Shown here: positions 17,494 through 25,834 of the stretch, piece by piece
How the letters are laid out: every line of letters starts with the position of its first letter
How positions within the stretch are numbered: position 1 is the first letter of the stretch
Assembly (NCBI RefSeq): GCF_050279675.1
Contig: NZ_JBNNUK010000006.1
Span: forward strand, 124,001 to 188,000
DNA from: Viridibacillus sp050279675
GTDB taxonomy: Bacteria > Bacillota > Bacilli > Bacillales_A > Planococcaceae
Direction: 5' to 3'
DNA length: 64,000 nucleotides
The notes under the pieces: generated by a model
What the model was told of the DNA's origin: nothing
Databases searched by the model: none
The model's input: the letters and a program-made list of their open reading frames with translations, nothing else
Translations under genes and position numbers: made by a program

Positions 17494-18801
17494 TTACTTT
17501 AGTGGGATTTCCACAATGGCAGTCGTCTCTAATTCATTTGTTGAATCAATTGAGATTTTCCCACTATATTTATTCACTATTTCATGCACAATAAATAAAC
17601 CTTGCCCTCTGATTTTCCCATGTTCTTCTTTTTTTGTTGAATACCCTTGTTTATAGATATGTTCATTATCGATAATCTTCGGTCCCGTATTCGTTATCTT
17701 AAATACATATTGCGCATCACCGGCTTTACAGCTAATCGTTATTTTACGTTTGGCTTCAGGTAATTCTACTGTTGCATCAATAGCATTATCAATTAAATTC
17801 GATAATATTTTGATTAAATCTGTTGTTTTTATTTTATCGAATGAATCATGAGAAATCGTAAAATCCATATCAATATTATAATTTTGTGCAGCGAGTTTCT
17901 TTGTTTGCAATAATATAGAAAGACCAGGATGATCTATATTTAATTTTAAAGATTCAATTGCTTGAACTTCTTTAGACAGAGATGATAAGTATTGTTGCGC
18001 CTGATCAGATTCTCCTAATTGCAGAAGTCCATGTAAAACTTGAATATGGTTGGTGAAATCATGCCTTAAAGAGGATATAGAAGTAATTAATGTTCTAATT
18101 TCCGCTTGGTACGTATCTTCCGTATCCCCTACTTCTTTAGCTACTTCTTTTTGATACCATCTTTGTAATAAAAAAAAGGAACCAATTACGACCAAAATAA
18201 ATACACCATTATAAACGAAAAGATGGATGTTATTTGCCAGTACTTTTACTTTTATATCATCAAGTTTATCAGTACTAATATCGATACCTAGGTATCCAAT
18301 TACCTTTCCCATTTCATCCTGTATTGGCACACCAACAGACAGATAACCCCCATACTCTGGATCTTCAATTACATCTGTCACATATGTACTTCCTTCATAG
18401 GCTTTTTTGACCTGCTCTTCAGGTACTGTACAAAACTCACCAATGTTAAAGCCCTTTTTTATTTCTTTGGGTAGCCCCACTATCATTGCTTTTGATATCT
18501 TCGGATTATCAATTTCTAATGTATATACATATAAAGCGCCCAGTTTTTCTCTTGCATCATTTAGGTAGCTTCTTAGATACCAATAATAATCGTTTCTCAC
18601 AGGATTATTCAAAAATTGTTGATATTCTTCAATATCTATCTCTGACGCAATCGACTTTGCAGCTTCAAGGCTTTGGTTTGCGATTGACTCTTCAACAGTC
18701 CTTTTCATCTTCACATAAGAAGTAAGGATATTTAAACTGGTAAACACTAATAATAAGACAGTAGATAACAATAAAATTAACTTTATTTTACGATTTTTCA
18801 T
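17494..18801 (-). CDS. orphan sensor histidine kinase, Spo0B-type (435 aa)
   Basis: This membrane sensor has a helix at 7-29, an extracellular sensing domain (about 30-190, Cache-like, with YGGYLSVGVPIQDEMGKVIGYLGIDIS) and a second helix (about 194-213). The cytoplasmic Spo0B-type phosphoacceptor helix SLRHDFTNHIQVLHGLLQLG carries His247, and the GHKL ATPase has NLIDNAIDAT and GQGLFIVHEIV. Kinases of this design sense small carboxylates (CitA/DcuS-like) or peptides. No response regulator gene lies next to it. It converges on the ldh-lldP unit, which makes a carboxylate ligand plausible but unproven. Confidence 0.85.
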   Translation of the reverse strand: MKNRKIKLILLLSTVLLLVFTSLNILTSYVKMKRTVEESIANQSLEAAKSIASEIDIEEYQQFLNNPVRNDYYWYLRSYLNDAREKLGALYVYTLEIDNPKISKAMIVGLPKEIKKGFNIGEFCTVPEEQVKKAYEGSTYVTDVIEDPEYGGYLSVGVPIQDEMGKVIGYLGIDISTDKLDDIKVKVLANNIHLFVYNGVFILVVIGSFFLLQRWYQKEVAKEVGDTEDTYQAEIRTLITSISSLRHDFTNHIQVLHGLLQLGESDQAQQYLSSLSKEVQAIESLKLNIDHPGLSILLQTKKLAAQNYNIDMDFTISHDSFDKIKTTDLIKILSNLIDNAIDATVELPEAKRKITISCKAGDAQYVFKITNTGPKIIDNEHIYKQGYSTKKEEHGKIRGQGLFIVHEIVNKYSGKISIDSTNELETTAIVEIPLK

Positions 18802-19697
18802 ACAAACTGGTACTTCCTCATCGTTTTTAATTGAAAAGATAAATAATGAAATAGATCATACAGATTTCTTATAAAATATTCATTTGCTTATTAAATGGAA
18901 TCAAGAACTTACTTTCCAACAATAGCACTATATTATAGTAAATATCAAAATTACTTGTTTGTTTAATCAAATTTTCTTAAAGATATAGCCTATATATACT
19001 ACTGCGAAAAATTCTCAAAATCAATTTTTAATTGAAAAGACTAAGATAATTTATAATAAACTATCAAAATTTAGCATTGTATTGCACGGATACAACAATC
19101 CTTTTTATGGATATTCTTCCAATAGTGAAATAGGAATGGATGAAATGAGAAAAATAACATCATTAATCATCATGCCATTCTCTTTGTTAATTAAATTGAT
19201 TTTATTTTTGGCCTTTCTTTGTGCTACGGTTCACGATGAAATAACTAAGTGCAATTTTTATTTTATTAATTTTTTTAAAAAAACCTAAAAAACTATAGGA
19301 CTCTACATATCAATTTCAAGGTTCTTTTTTATGGCATTATTCATCTAATTTTAAATCTAGAATTCTTTATTTCATGATGGGTTCAACATTTAATTTTTAT
19401 AGTTATTCTTCAAACTGGCATCTAAGTTTTATGTTAAATTGGTACTTTTAAAAACACCAATCCTTTGCTAAGGTTATCAGTAATTGATGAAATTGATTTA
19501 AGTGAAAGGATTCTATTATGGGAAATAATTTTCACAAGTTTTGACTACGCTCTTTGATTATGTACTAGTAAAAATAACGGTATCTATGGTGAATTTGCAA
19601 TTACATTATTCTAAATATTCAGTCGTTACGAACCAAAGGAAATGACAATTTTACGCTACTATGTCCGATACCTATAAAGAAAAGATAAGGAAGGTTA
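18802..19697. other. long intergenic region between the orphan kinase and the ECF S-component
   Basis: Apart from the weak small-peptide call at 19146-19289, this AT-rich 896 bp shows no gene. No riboswitch class I know stands out in front of the S-component gene. Confidence 0.4.
19146..19289 (+). CDS. possible small membrane peptide (47 aa)
   Basis: The frame is open from 19082. An internal ATG at 19146 is 9 bases after AGGA and encodes MRKITSLIIMPFSLLIKLIL and onward, a Lys-flanked hydrophobic helix of about 20 residues with a short polar tail. I do not recognise it and the ribosome binding site is weak. Confidence 0.25.
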
Positions 19698-20237
19698 ATG
19701 ACTATGCAAAAAACAACAAGTTATTCAAACGCACGTACTTTTAATTTAATTTTAACATCAATGTTAATTGCACTTGTATTTGTTGCCACGCTCTTGTTAA
19801 ATATCAAACTACCTATTACGGCAAATGGCGGTTTAGTTCATCTTGGAACAGCTATGCTCTTTATTGTTTCAATCTTATTTGGGCCTAAAAAAGGCGCCAT
19901 CGCTGGTGCCGTTGGGATGGGGTTATTTGATTTAATCTCCGGTTGGACATTATGGGCACCATTCACCATTTTAACGCGCGGCTTGCAAGGCTATATAGTT
20001 GGGAAAATTGCCTGGTCAAATGGTCGCAACGGACGTAGTATGGGTTTCAATCTCTTCGCTACTATTATTTCAGTTCCATTTATGATAGCTGGATATTACA
20101 TTTGTGAAGGAGTTATATTCAGTAGTTGGATTGTACCAATGGCTTCTATTCCCGGAAACATTGTTCAAAATGTTGTAGGAATCTGTGCGGCCATTCCAGT
20201 TTGTGCTGTCCTAAAAAAACTTCCATTTTTTAAATAA
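19698..20237 (+). CDS. ECF transporter S-component (179 aa)
   Basis: This is a small integral membrane protein with about five or six helices of the ECF riboflavin-type S-component family. Motifs include the N-terminal LTSMLIALVFVATLLL, the GLVHLGTAMLFIVSILFGPKKG loop, GAVGMGLFDLISGWTLWAPFTI and RGLQGYIVGKIA. S-components bind a vitamin and dock with a shared EcfT/EcfA module, which is not in this window. The substrate cannot be told from sequence, and no known vitamin riboswitch is seen upstream. AAGGAAGG precedes the start; the ATG at 19704 is an alternative. Confidence 0.8.
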   Translation: MTMQKTTSYSNARTFNLILTSMLIALVFVATLLLNIKLPITANGGLVHLGTAMLFIVSILFGPKKGAIAGAVGMGLFDLISGWTLWAPFTILTRGLQGYIVGKIAWSNGRNGRSMGFNLFATIISVPFMIAGYYICEGVIFSSWIVPMASIPGNIVQNVVGICAAIPVCAVLKKLPFFK

Positions 20238-20382
20238 TTTTAAAAAGATGCACAACAACACAAATAGATTCTTATAAACATTGTTTTCAATTTCATAAAA
20301 AGAGGAGCACGCTATGTATATCAAACATTCTCCTTCTTTTACTTTTCACTAAACTCCAAATTTCAAATTGAAAAGAACTTAA

Positions 20383-20400
20383 TTACTTTTGATACGGTCC
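20383..20400 (-). repeat. degenerate rlmH-end repeat, site E
   Basis: An 18-base segment matches the rlmH 3'-end repeat core at 16 of 18 positions, in the same orientation as sites A-D. It is the leftmost and most decayed copy and lies just past the mqo terminator. Chance is possible for this copy alone. Confidence 0.45.
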
Positions 20401-20427
20401 AGAGTAACCGCGAGTTTTAAAAAAAAG

Positions 20428-20461
20428 AACCTTTGATTAATCCAAAGATTGATCAAAGGTT
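20428..20461 (-). terminator. terminator of mqo
   Basis: A perfect 10-bp stem (AACCTTTGAT/ATCAAAGGTT) is followed on the minus strand by a long T run. It lies 45 bases past the mqo stop. Confidence 0.85.
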
Positions 20462-20505
20462 TTATGTTTTATTTCATTCAGTACATTTATTTCTACATCC
20501 AAAAA

Positions 20506-22008
20506 TTAATTATCATCTTGCAAGTCTTCGCTTAGACAAAGCGTCTGTGCTGTTGAATTATGAATTTCTTGGAAAAACTCTGGGTTATTCGCTAGTGATA
20601 CGCCATAAGAAGGAATCATTTCTTTTATTTTCGGTTCCCACTCTTTTATATGTTGCGGGAAGCATTTATTTAATACCTCAAGCATAACGTGAACAGCAGT
20701 AGAAGCACCCGGAGAAGCACCTAGTAATGCAGCAATTGAACCATCAGCAGCACTTACAACTTCAGTACCAAATTGAAGCGTTCCTTTACCACCTGCTTCA
20801 GTATCTTTAATAACTTGTACACGTTGGCCAGCAACTACAATATCCCAATCCTCGCTCTTAGCGTTCGGGATAAACTCACGTAACTCTTCCATTCGCTGTT
20901 CTTTCGATAACATAAGTTGTTGAATCAGATATTTTGTCAATCCCATCTCTTTAACTCCTGCTGCCAATAATGTAGTAATATTATGTGGTTTTACAGAAGC
21001 AATTAAATCCATATTTGAACCTGTTTTTAAGAACTTAGGTGAGAACCCAGCAAACGGTCCAAATAGCAACGATTTTTTGTTTTCAATATATCGTGTGTCA
21101 AGATGCGGAACAGACATTGGTGGTGCACCAACTTTAGCTTTTCCGTATACTTTTGCATGATGTTGCTCAGCAACTTCTTGGTTTTTACATACCAAGAATA
21201 ATCCGCTAATTGGGAATCCACCAATGTGTTTACCTTCAGGAATACCTGTTTTTTGCAGTAACTCCAGACTTCCTCCACCAGCTCCAAGGAAGACGAATTT
21301 CGCCTTATGGTATTCCATTTTACAGCCATCCATATCGTGCACTTTTAATTCCCATGAGCCATCTTTAGTACGCTTAATGCTTTCAACACTATGTTTGTAA
21401 TTGATATCGACATTTTGAGTTTTTAAGTTATCGAATATCATACGCGTTAAGGCTCCAAAGTTAACATCAGTTCCAGTGTCCATTTTTGTTGCCGCAATTG
21501 CTTCATTCTCTGGACGGTCTTGCATAATAAGTGGAATCCATTTTTTCAATGTTTCCGGATCATCAGAAAATTCCATGCCTTGGAACAATGGATTTTTTGA
21601 CATTGTTTCATGACGTTTCTTCAAAAATTCTACATTTTTTTCGCCTTGTACCATACTCATATGAGGCAATGGCATGATAAAGTCTTGTGGATTACTAATC
21701 AGATTGCTTTTTACAAGATAAGACCAAAATTGTCTTGAAAGTTGAAATTGTTCATTAACGTTTATCGCTTTGCTTATATCAATAGAGCCATCCGATTTTT
21801 CGGATGTGTAGTTAAGTTCGCACAGTGCAGCGTGCCCTGTTCCCGCATTATTCCATTCGTTAGAGCTTTCCTCTCCCGCGTCTGCGAGCTTCTCAAACAC
21901 TTTGATTTCCCATTCTGGTGCTAATTCTTTCAGTAACGATCCCAAAGTCGCACTCATGACTCCGGCACCAATTAAGATAACGTCTGTTTTATTCTGACTG
22001 TTGCTCAT
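20506..22008 (-). CDS. mqo: malate:quinone oxidoreductase (500 aa)
   Basis: This FAD-dependent peripheral membrane enzyme oxidises malate to oxaloacetate and passes electrons to the quinone pool. It has the N-terminal FAD motif VILIGAGVMSATLGSLLKEL and family segments SSNEWNNAGTGHAALCELNYT, FVFLGAGGGSLELLQKTGIPE, FPISGLFLVCKN, LLFGPFAGFSPKFLKTGS and GASPGASTAVHVMLEVL. Length is normal for the family. AAGGAAGG precedes the ATG. It lies between rlmH-end repeats D and E. Confidence 0.95.
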   Translation of the reverse strand: MSNSQNKTDVILIGAGVMSATLGSLLKELAPEWEIKVFEKLADAGEESSNEWNNAGTGHAALCELNYTSEKSDGSIDISKAINVNEQFQLSRQFWSYLVKSNLISNPQDFIMPLPHMSMVQGEKNVEFLKKRHETMSKNPLFQGMEFSDDPETLKKWIPLIMQDRPENEAIAATKMDTGTDVNFGALTRMIFDNLKTQNVDINYKHSVESIKRTKDGSWELKVHDMDGCKMEYHKAKFVFLGAGGGSLELLQKTGIPEGKHIGGFPISGLFLVCKNQEVAEQHHAKVYGKAKVGAPPMSVPHLDTRYIENKKSLLFGPFAGFSPKFLKTGSNMDLIASVKPHNITTLLAAGVKEMGLTKYLIQQLMLSKEQRMEELREFIPNAKSEDWDIVVAGQRVQVIKDTEAGGKGTLQFGTEVVSAADGSIAALLGASPGASTAVHVMLEVLNKCFPQHIKEWEPKIKEMIPSYGVSLANNPEFFQEIHNSTAQTLCLSEDLQDDN

Positions 22009-22468
22009 ATTAACCTTCCTTATCTCCTAAAATTTTCAAAAAAATGTAGGCGCTCATGCTTAGGCGTCATAGCAAGACAAGGCTCAACCTAGGAAGACAC
22101 CTTATCTGTATTTTTCATTATTCTATCCTAGTCTATCAAAGTTACGAAATAATTAAAACATGTACTACTATTTGATAGTTATAAGCTATTTAAAAGCTAG
22201 TAAAAAGCCCTTAACTCAGCATCTTGCAAAAGTTAAAATTTTGGTATACTTCTACCAGCGAGTATAACCCTTCTTAGTTGCACTGTACTAGCATATTTAG
22301 ATACCAAAAATATTCTCACTTCTTTATATAGATATTCAGAATAAAATCATATTCTAGAGCTCTGAAATTTCCACAGTTTTCGTTATTTAATGAAGCTAAA
22401 ATAACACATTGAACCTATTATATAACATCTTAAAAAAGTTATGCATCCGTTATCATTAATTATGAAAA

Positions 22469-22498
22469 AGCCTCTAAGACATTTCCATCCTAGAGGCT
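22469..22498 (-). terminator. orphan hairpin terminator
   Basis: An AGCCTCTA/TAGAGGCT stem with T5 on the minus strand. No intact minus-strand gene directly precedes it, so it may mark a lost gene. Confidence 0.5.
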
Positions 22499-22756
22499 CG
22501 TAATGGAAGCTATTTCACTTGATTTCTTAACATTCATCAAGTAATCTCCTTACTATCTATTTATCTTGTTACGGATTTAGGGAACTTAGGATTTGTCCTG
22601 TTAATGAAGGAAGAAGCAGACCACGAGTTAATCCGCTTAGCTAGTTATGATGATTTCGCATAAATAGCATGTCAATTGACCTCGACTTTCAGAGATGTTG
22701 AAGAAAAATAATAATGTATCTACTTAGCAAATTCTTCTTAACCGTCACTTCAGAAA

Positions 22757-22794
22757 AATAACCCTCGTAAGTATTGTTAACCTACGGGGTTATT
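22757..22794 (-). terminator. terminator of the 91-aa hypothetical gene
   Basis: A 12-bp stem with one mismatch (AATAACCC arms) and T5 on the minus strand, ending 12 bases past the stop at 22806. Confidence 0.75.
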
Positions 22795-22805
22795 GTCTTA
22801 TAATG

Positions 22806-23081
22806 CTACTCTTTTACAATCTCATCAGCTTTGACCAATTGCTGTCTTATCAACTCTAACTGACCTTTATTTTGTTCCACTGTATCCATGTGCTCATGAC
22901 GTTGTTCTGCATTTAAGAGTGCATTTTCTGCATGGGATATTGAATTGAAAGCATGCTCAACCGCTATCTCCTCTGGGTGTGACATCGCTTGCTTAACTGC
23001 ACGATCCGCCTTTTGAACAGAGTTGCTTAACAAAGTACTTGGATGATCCTTTTTCCAACTTGTATCCGAGTGCTTAGCCAT
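22806..23081 (-). CDS. hypothetical helical protein (91 aa)
   Basis: The frame is open from 23117; the ATG at 23081 (MAKHSDTSWKKDHP) is preceded by AAAGGA at about 10 bases and I prefer it. The product is hydrophilic and almost entirely helical, with heptad-like Ala/Leu spacing (QKADRAVKQAMSHPEEIAVE) and many His/Glu. It loosely resembles small Bacillales DUF2564/DUF2524 proteins but I cannot assign it. It has its own terminator. Confidence 0.6.
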   Translation of the reverse strand: MAKHSDTSWKKDHPSTLLSNSVQKADRAVKQAMSHPEEIAVEHAFNSISHAENALLNAEQRHEHMDTVEQNKGQLELIRQQLVKADEIVKE

Positions 23082-23433
23082 TGTTCCACATTCCTTTCCA
23101 TACATATTGTGATCCAATGCTTAGTATTGTAATATGTTCAGAAAATATGCACTGAGTAAATCCAAAGAATACTGATGTAATTGAAATTAGGTTTTTGTCA
23201 TAGCTTTAGTAATCCTAACGTCGACCATTGATAGATCATCAGAATAAATAGTTAAATGAAATACAAAATGCCAAAATGGTTATATAACAACAATTTGGCA
23301 TTACTAAATTCAAAATAATTACTTTAGAAAAAACTTGTTAAACAAATTAGAACCTCATTTACTTATCCTACAGTTCTCCGTTATAAATCAATATGAGGTT
23401 TTCTTAATTCTTTCATCATAGTTCCTCCACATT
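23082..23433. other. intergenic region holding repeat site D
   Basis: The only feature I see is the repeat at 23351-23376 with its inverted partner ending near 23402. The rest is AT-rich without an open frame. Confidence 0.5.
23351..23376 (-). repeat. rlmH-end repeat, site D (23/26)
   Basis: It matches the 26-bp repeat at 31428-31453 except for three bases, in the same orientation. An inverted copy of its outer 8 bases (AACCTCAT...ATGAGGTT, ending about 23400) makes it a possible terminator for the HEAT-repeat gene as well as an att relic. Confidence 0.7.
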
Positions 23434-24066
23434 TTATACATTCAGCCCTAGTACTTTATAAATTTTTTTAATTCTTTTTAATTGCGGTGCTGTGAGTTCA
23501 ATTTCTCTTCGCTTTAACACAGTTAAAAATGCTTCTTTATTATCATTATTAACAGCTATAAGAGTACTCTCAGCGTGTTGGGGGAGTTCTTTAAATCTGC
23601 AAGTTTCTAAATGATGAAGCAAGAAAGGAAAAATTCGTTCATTGTTTTCCTTGCTTGCGGATGCTAACTTTGCTAAAGTTAATATCCCTTTATCAACAGT
23701 AATAACCGAGCCAGTTTTCATAGTTAAAAAAATCGTTTCAAGATGCTCCATCATAATCGTAGATGACACTGTTGCAATGGTGGATAATACTGTCATTGCA
23801 CCCCAAATTAAACGGTTATTTCTACTTTTTAGTAAATTTATAAAGGTTAAAACGAATTCACTTATAAGCTCTGGTTTAACTTCCCCAATTTCATATGCTA
23901 CTTTAATACAATCTTGTTGAATTCCTTTATCCTTATTAGATAAGTTTTGTATAACCTCTTTTATACCTTCAAGATTATGATCGTTAACTAATTCCTGTGC
24001 TAGTTCAATATTTGGTTCTTCATCACGACGTTGTAACTTCGAAGCCAGCTTAGGCACTATCGTCAT
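23434..24066 (-). CDS. HEAT-repeat protein (210 aa)
   Basis: This soluble all-helical protein is built of helix pairs typical of HEAT/ARM repeats, for example DCIKVAYEIGEVKPELISEF, NRLIWGAMTVLSTIATVSS and KGILTLAKLASASKENNERI. Such proteins bind other proteins; the partner is unknown. It is the only gene between repeat sites C and D, in the minus orientation like its neighbours. The start is ATG with a weak upstream AGAGGGATG context. Confidence 0.75.
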   Translation of the reverse strand: MTIVPKLASKLQRRDEEPNIELAQELVNDHNLEGIKEVIQNLSNKDKGIQQDCIKVAYEIGEVKPELISEFVLTFINLLKSRNNRLIWGAMTVLSTIATVSSTIMMEHLETIFLTMKTGSVITVDKGILTLAKLASASKENNERIFPFLLHHLETCRFKELPQHAESTLIAVNNDNKEAFLTVLKRREIELTAPQLKRIKKIYKVLGLNV

Positions 24067-24292
24067 ATCATCCCTCTTTTATGTTGATATCATTCTATTC
24101 ACATACTATCATAATAATCAGACAATATTATGTATTAAGTTTTACAGTAAATGTTGGGACAAAGATTTACATAGAAAAGCAGAAATAAACGATTTTCATT
24201 TAAGAAAATTGTTTAATCTAGTCTTTTTATCAAATTACATCATTAATTTTATAGATTATTACAAAAAACGCCTTTTACACTCTCATTTATTA

Positions 24293-24318
24293 AACCTCAT
24301 TTACTTATGATACGGTTC
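24293..24318 (-). repeat. rlmH-end direct repeat, site C (exact 26 bp)
   Basis: The 26 bases are identical to those at the end of rlmH (31428-31453), in the same orientation. A CTCATTT/AAATGAG inverted repeat flanks the core. It is interpreted as an att scar of an rlmH-targeting cassette. Confidence 0.85.
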
Positions 24319-24339
24319 GGCGTAACACAACGAAATGAG

Positions 24340-24380
24340 AAAAAAAACAAGGATTCCCTTATTTTGAGAGATCCTTATTT
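24340..24380 (-). terminator. terminator of the DUF1761 gene
   Basis: An AAGGAT/ATCCTT stem (24349-24354, 24371-24376) with a long T run on the minus strand, 30 bases past the stop. Confidence 0.65.
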
Positions 24381-24410
24381 TTACTTGATTCAATCAATAA
24401 AGCCATACAG

Positions 24411-24785
24411 TTAGACAAAAAGACCGTGAAGTGCACCTAGTAAAGTGAAAATAATCAAATGGTCACCGATGGCGATTAAAAAATTCCTCTTATTTACAAG
24501 TTCAAATAAAGTGTTTTTTAGATATACCATTGAAATAAGAATGCCAATGATACCTCCTACAGCAGCACCTTCTAACAAACTGTTAGAGCTAGTTGCTTGT
24601 ATGAGTATAGCAATAAAAATAGAACTTATAAATGCAACAATTACTGAGATTACATATTTTAATGCACCTTTGCTTTGATCTTCATTTCCTACTACTATCG
24701 AATAATAGATCGCTCCATAAATCATATACAAGATTCCACCAGCAAGAATAGCAAGATAATTTAACTCACTTAATTCAATAGACAT
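24411..24785 (-). CDS. DUF1761 family membrane protein (124 aa)
   Basis: The protein has four predicted membrane helices and the family pattern LNYLAILAGGILYMIYGAIYYS at the N-terminus and FLIAIGDHLIIFTLLGALHG at the C-terminus. The frame is open to 24815, but the ATG at 24785 lies 6 bases after GGAGGG (24792-24797). Function is unknown. It lies between repeat sites B and C, directly downstream of a decayed regulator. Confidence 0.75.
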   Translation of the reverse strand: MSIELSELNYLAILAGGILYMIYGAIYYSIVVGNEDQSKGALKYVISVIVAFISSIFIAILIQATSSNSLLEGAAVGGIIGILISMVYLKNTLFELVNKRNFLIAIGDHLIIFTLLGALHGLFV

Positions 24786-24811
24786 ACATTTCCCTCCGAT
24801 TTTATTTAGGC

Positions 24812-25322
24812 TCAACGGCTAAAATGATTGCACTGATTCTGCAAGTAAGATTGAGTATCCCGCTCACTTCTTTCACTATACTCTACAGGCTCATCAAAGC
24901 GATACAGTCCATATTTTCCACCACTAAAAGTATAGGTCATTTCGTCATCAAATTTTAGCTCCTGATGATCCGAAATAGCGATGCGACAATCATAACGACT
25001 TTTCTCTGGTGGTGTGATGTACGGATTGTTCCTGGGAACACCGAACATCATTGTATCCTGTTCGGCCAGCCCTCTCGCATTTGACAATTGATAAAGCTCT
25101 TCCCACACATCTGGAATTCCATTTATATAAGAACCAATATTATACCTGTTTACTGTTGTTCACTTTGGAACTAGAACAACTTGAACTTTTGTTAAGTCTA
25201 GCCATTTTAATTCATTATTATTGCTTTGTTCATTTCCTTCTTTCTTATATATGTTTACTAGTTTAGATTTTTTGCGATTATGATATTCTCGAGGAAATCG
25301 CTGTAAATAGGCTCCTTCTCAC
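24812..25322 (-). pseudogene. AraC-family regulator with GyrI-like domain, degraded
   Basis: An open frame (24812-25108) encodes the middle of a GyrI-like effector-binding domain (VWEELYQLSNARGL, GVPRNNPYITPPEKSRYDC, YTFSGGKYGLYRFDEPVEY). Reading further upstream in frame gives QVVLVPK, a TGA stop, then TTVNRYNIGSYINGIPD. Before that the frame resembles the end of an AraC DNA-binding domain (LQRFPREYHNRKK). The C-terminus is replaced by an unrelated tail (QNQCNHFSR). The first DNA-binding helices are missing, so this is a truncated gene with at least one nonsense codon. Confidence 0.75.
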
Positions 25323-25834
25323 CAGCTTTTTTGACTTGTTTTAAAATAGGCATTATATGAATACGATTTACCTTTACCTCTTTACAAATAACTAAGGCCT
25401 AGTTAAATTAATTAGCTAGGCTCTCTCTATAAAAATAAAACCTCATTTACTTATGATACGGTTCACTTTAGTGCACCTAAATGAGGTTTGCATTTTTTTA
25501 TTTAATGAACGTTTACTTTTCATCTCCTATATAACAACTTAATAGACCATTGCCACTGTGGAATATATTTAGATCTACTTTCGCTATTTGAATACAAATC
25601 AGCAGGAAGAATAAATTGAACTTCGCTTAAGAAAGGATTGATAGTCCTACATACAATAGGCTAATTGCTAAAACACAAAATGCTCTTAAGACATTTTAAC
25701 TAATTTCTGTATTTTTTTACTTACTTGTTAATTACTACTGTAAAATGATAAAAATGAGCTATTCAACATGAATAAAGCAAACATTTATCAAGAATTTATA
25801 CAGGACAATGATAAAAGATTGGGGGTTCATTTAA
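25323..25834. other. intergenic region holding repeat site B
   Basis: It contains a GCCTAG/CTAGGC hairpin (about 25397-25422), repeat site B and AT-rich DNA up to the ribosome binding site of the GGDEF-EAL gene. No further gene is visible. Confidence 0.5.
25437..25466 (-). repeat. rlmH-end direct repeat, site B (exact 30 bp)
   Basis: Thirty bases are identical to 31426-31455 at the end of rlmH, in the same orientation. The sequence then runs into an inverted copy of its own outer part (AAACCTCATTTA...TAAATGAGGTTT, ending about 25489). It is the distal boundary of the rlmH-proximal cassette in the att interpretation. Confidence 0.88.

Larger units (their letters stand above)
22009..22805. other. 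797-bp stretch with two hairpins and no clear gene
   Basis: Hairpins sit at 22469-22498 and 22757-22794. Between them, around 22590-22664, a plus-strand segment reads like the C-terminal 24 codons of a helical protein but has no start or ribosome binding site, so it is at most a relic. The remainder is AT-rich. Confidence 0.4.
24067..24410. other. intergenic region holding repeat site C and a terminator
   Basis: It contains the repeat at 24293-24318 and the DUF1761 terminator at 24340-24380. No gene is seen. Confidence 0.5.

Noticed and set aside
19082..19145. N-terminal extension of the small hydrophobic frame at 19146
   Set aside because: The upstream start has no ribosome binding site; even the shorter version is doubtful.
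22590..22664. Plus-strand segment reading like a protein C-terminal tail
   Set aside because: It is too short, has no start or ribosome binding site and no family match.
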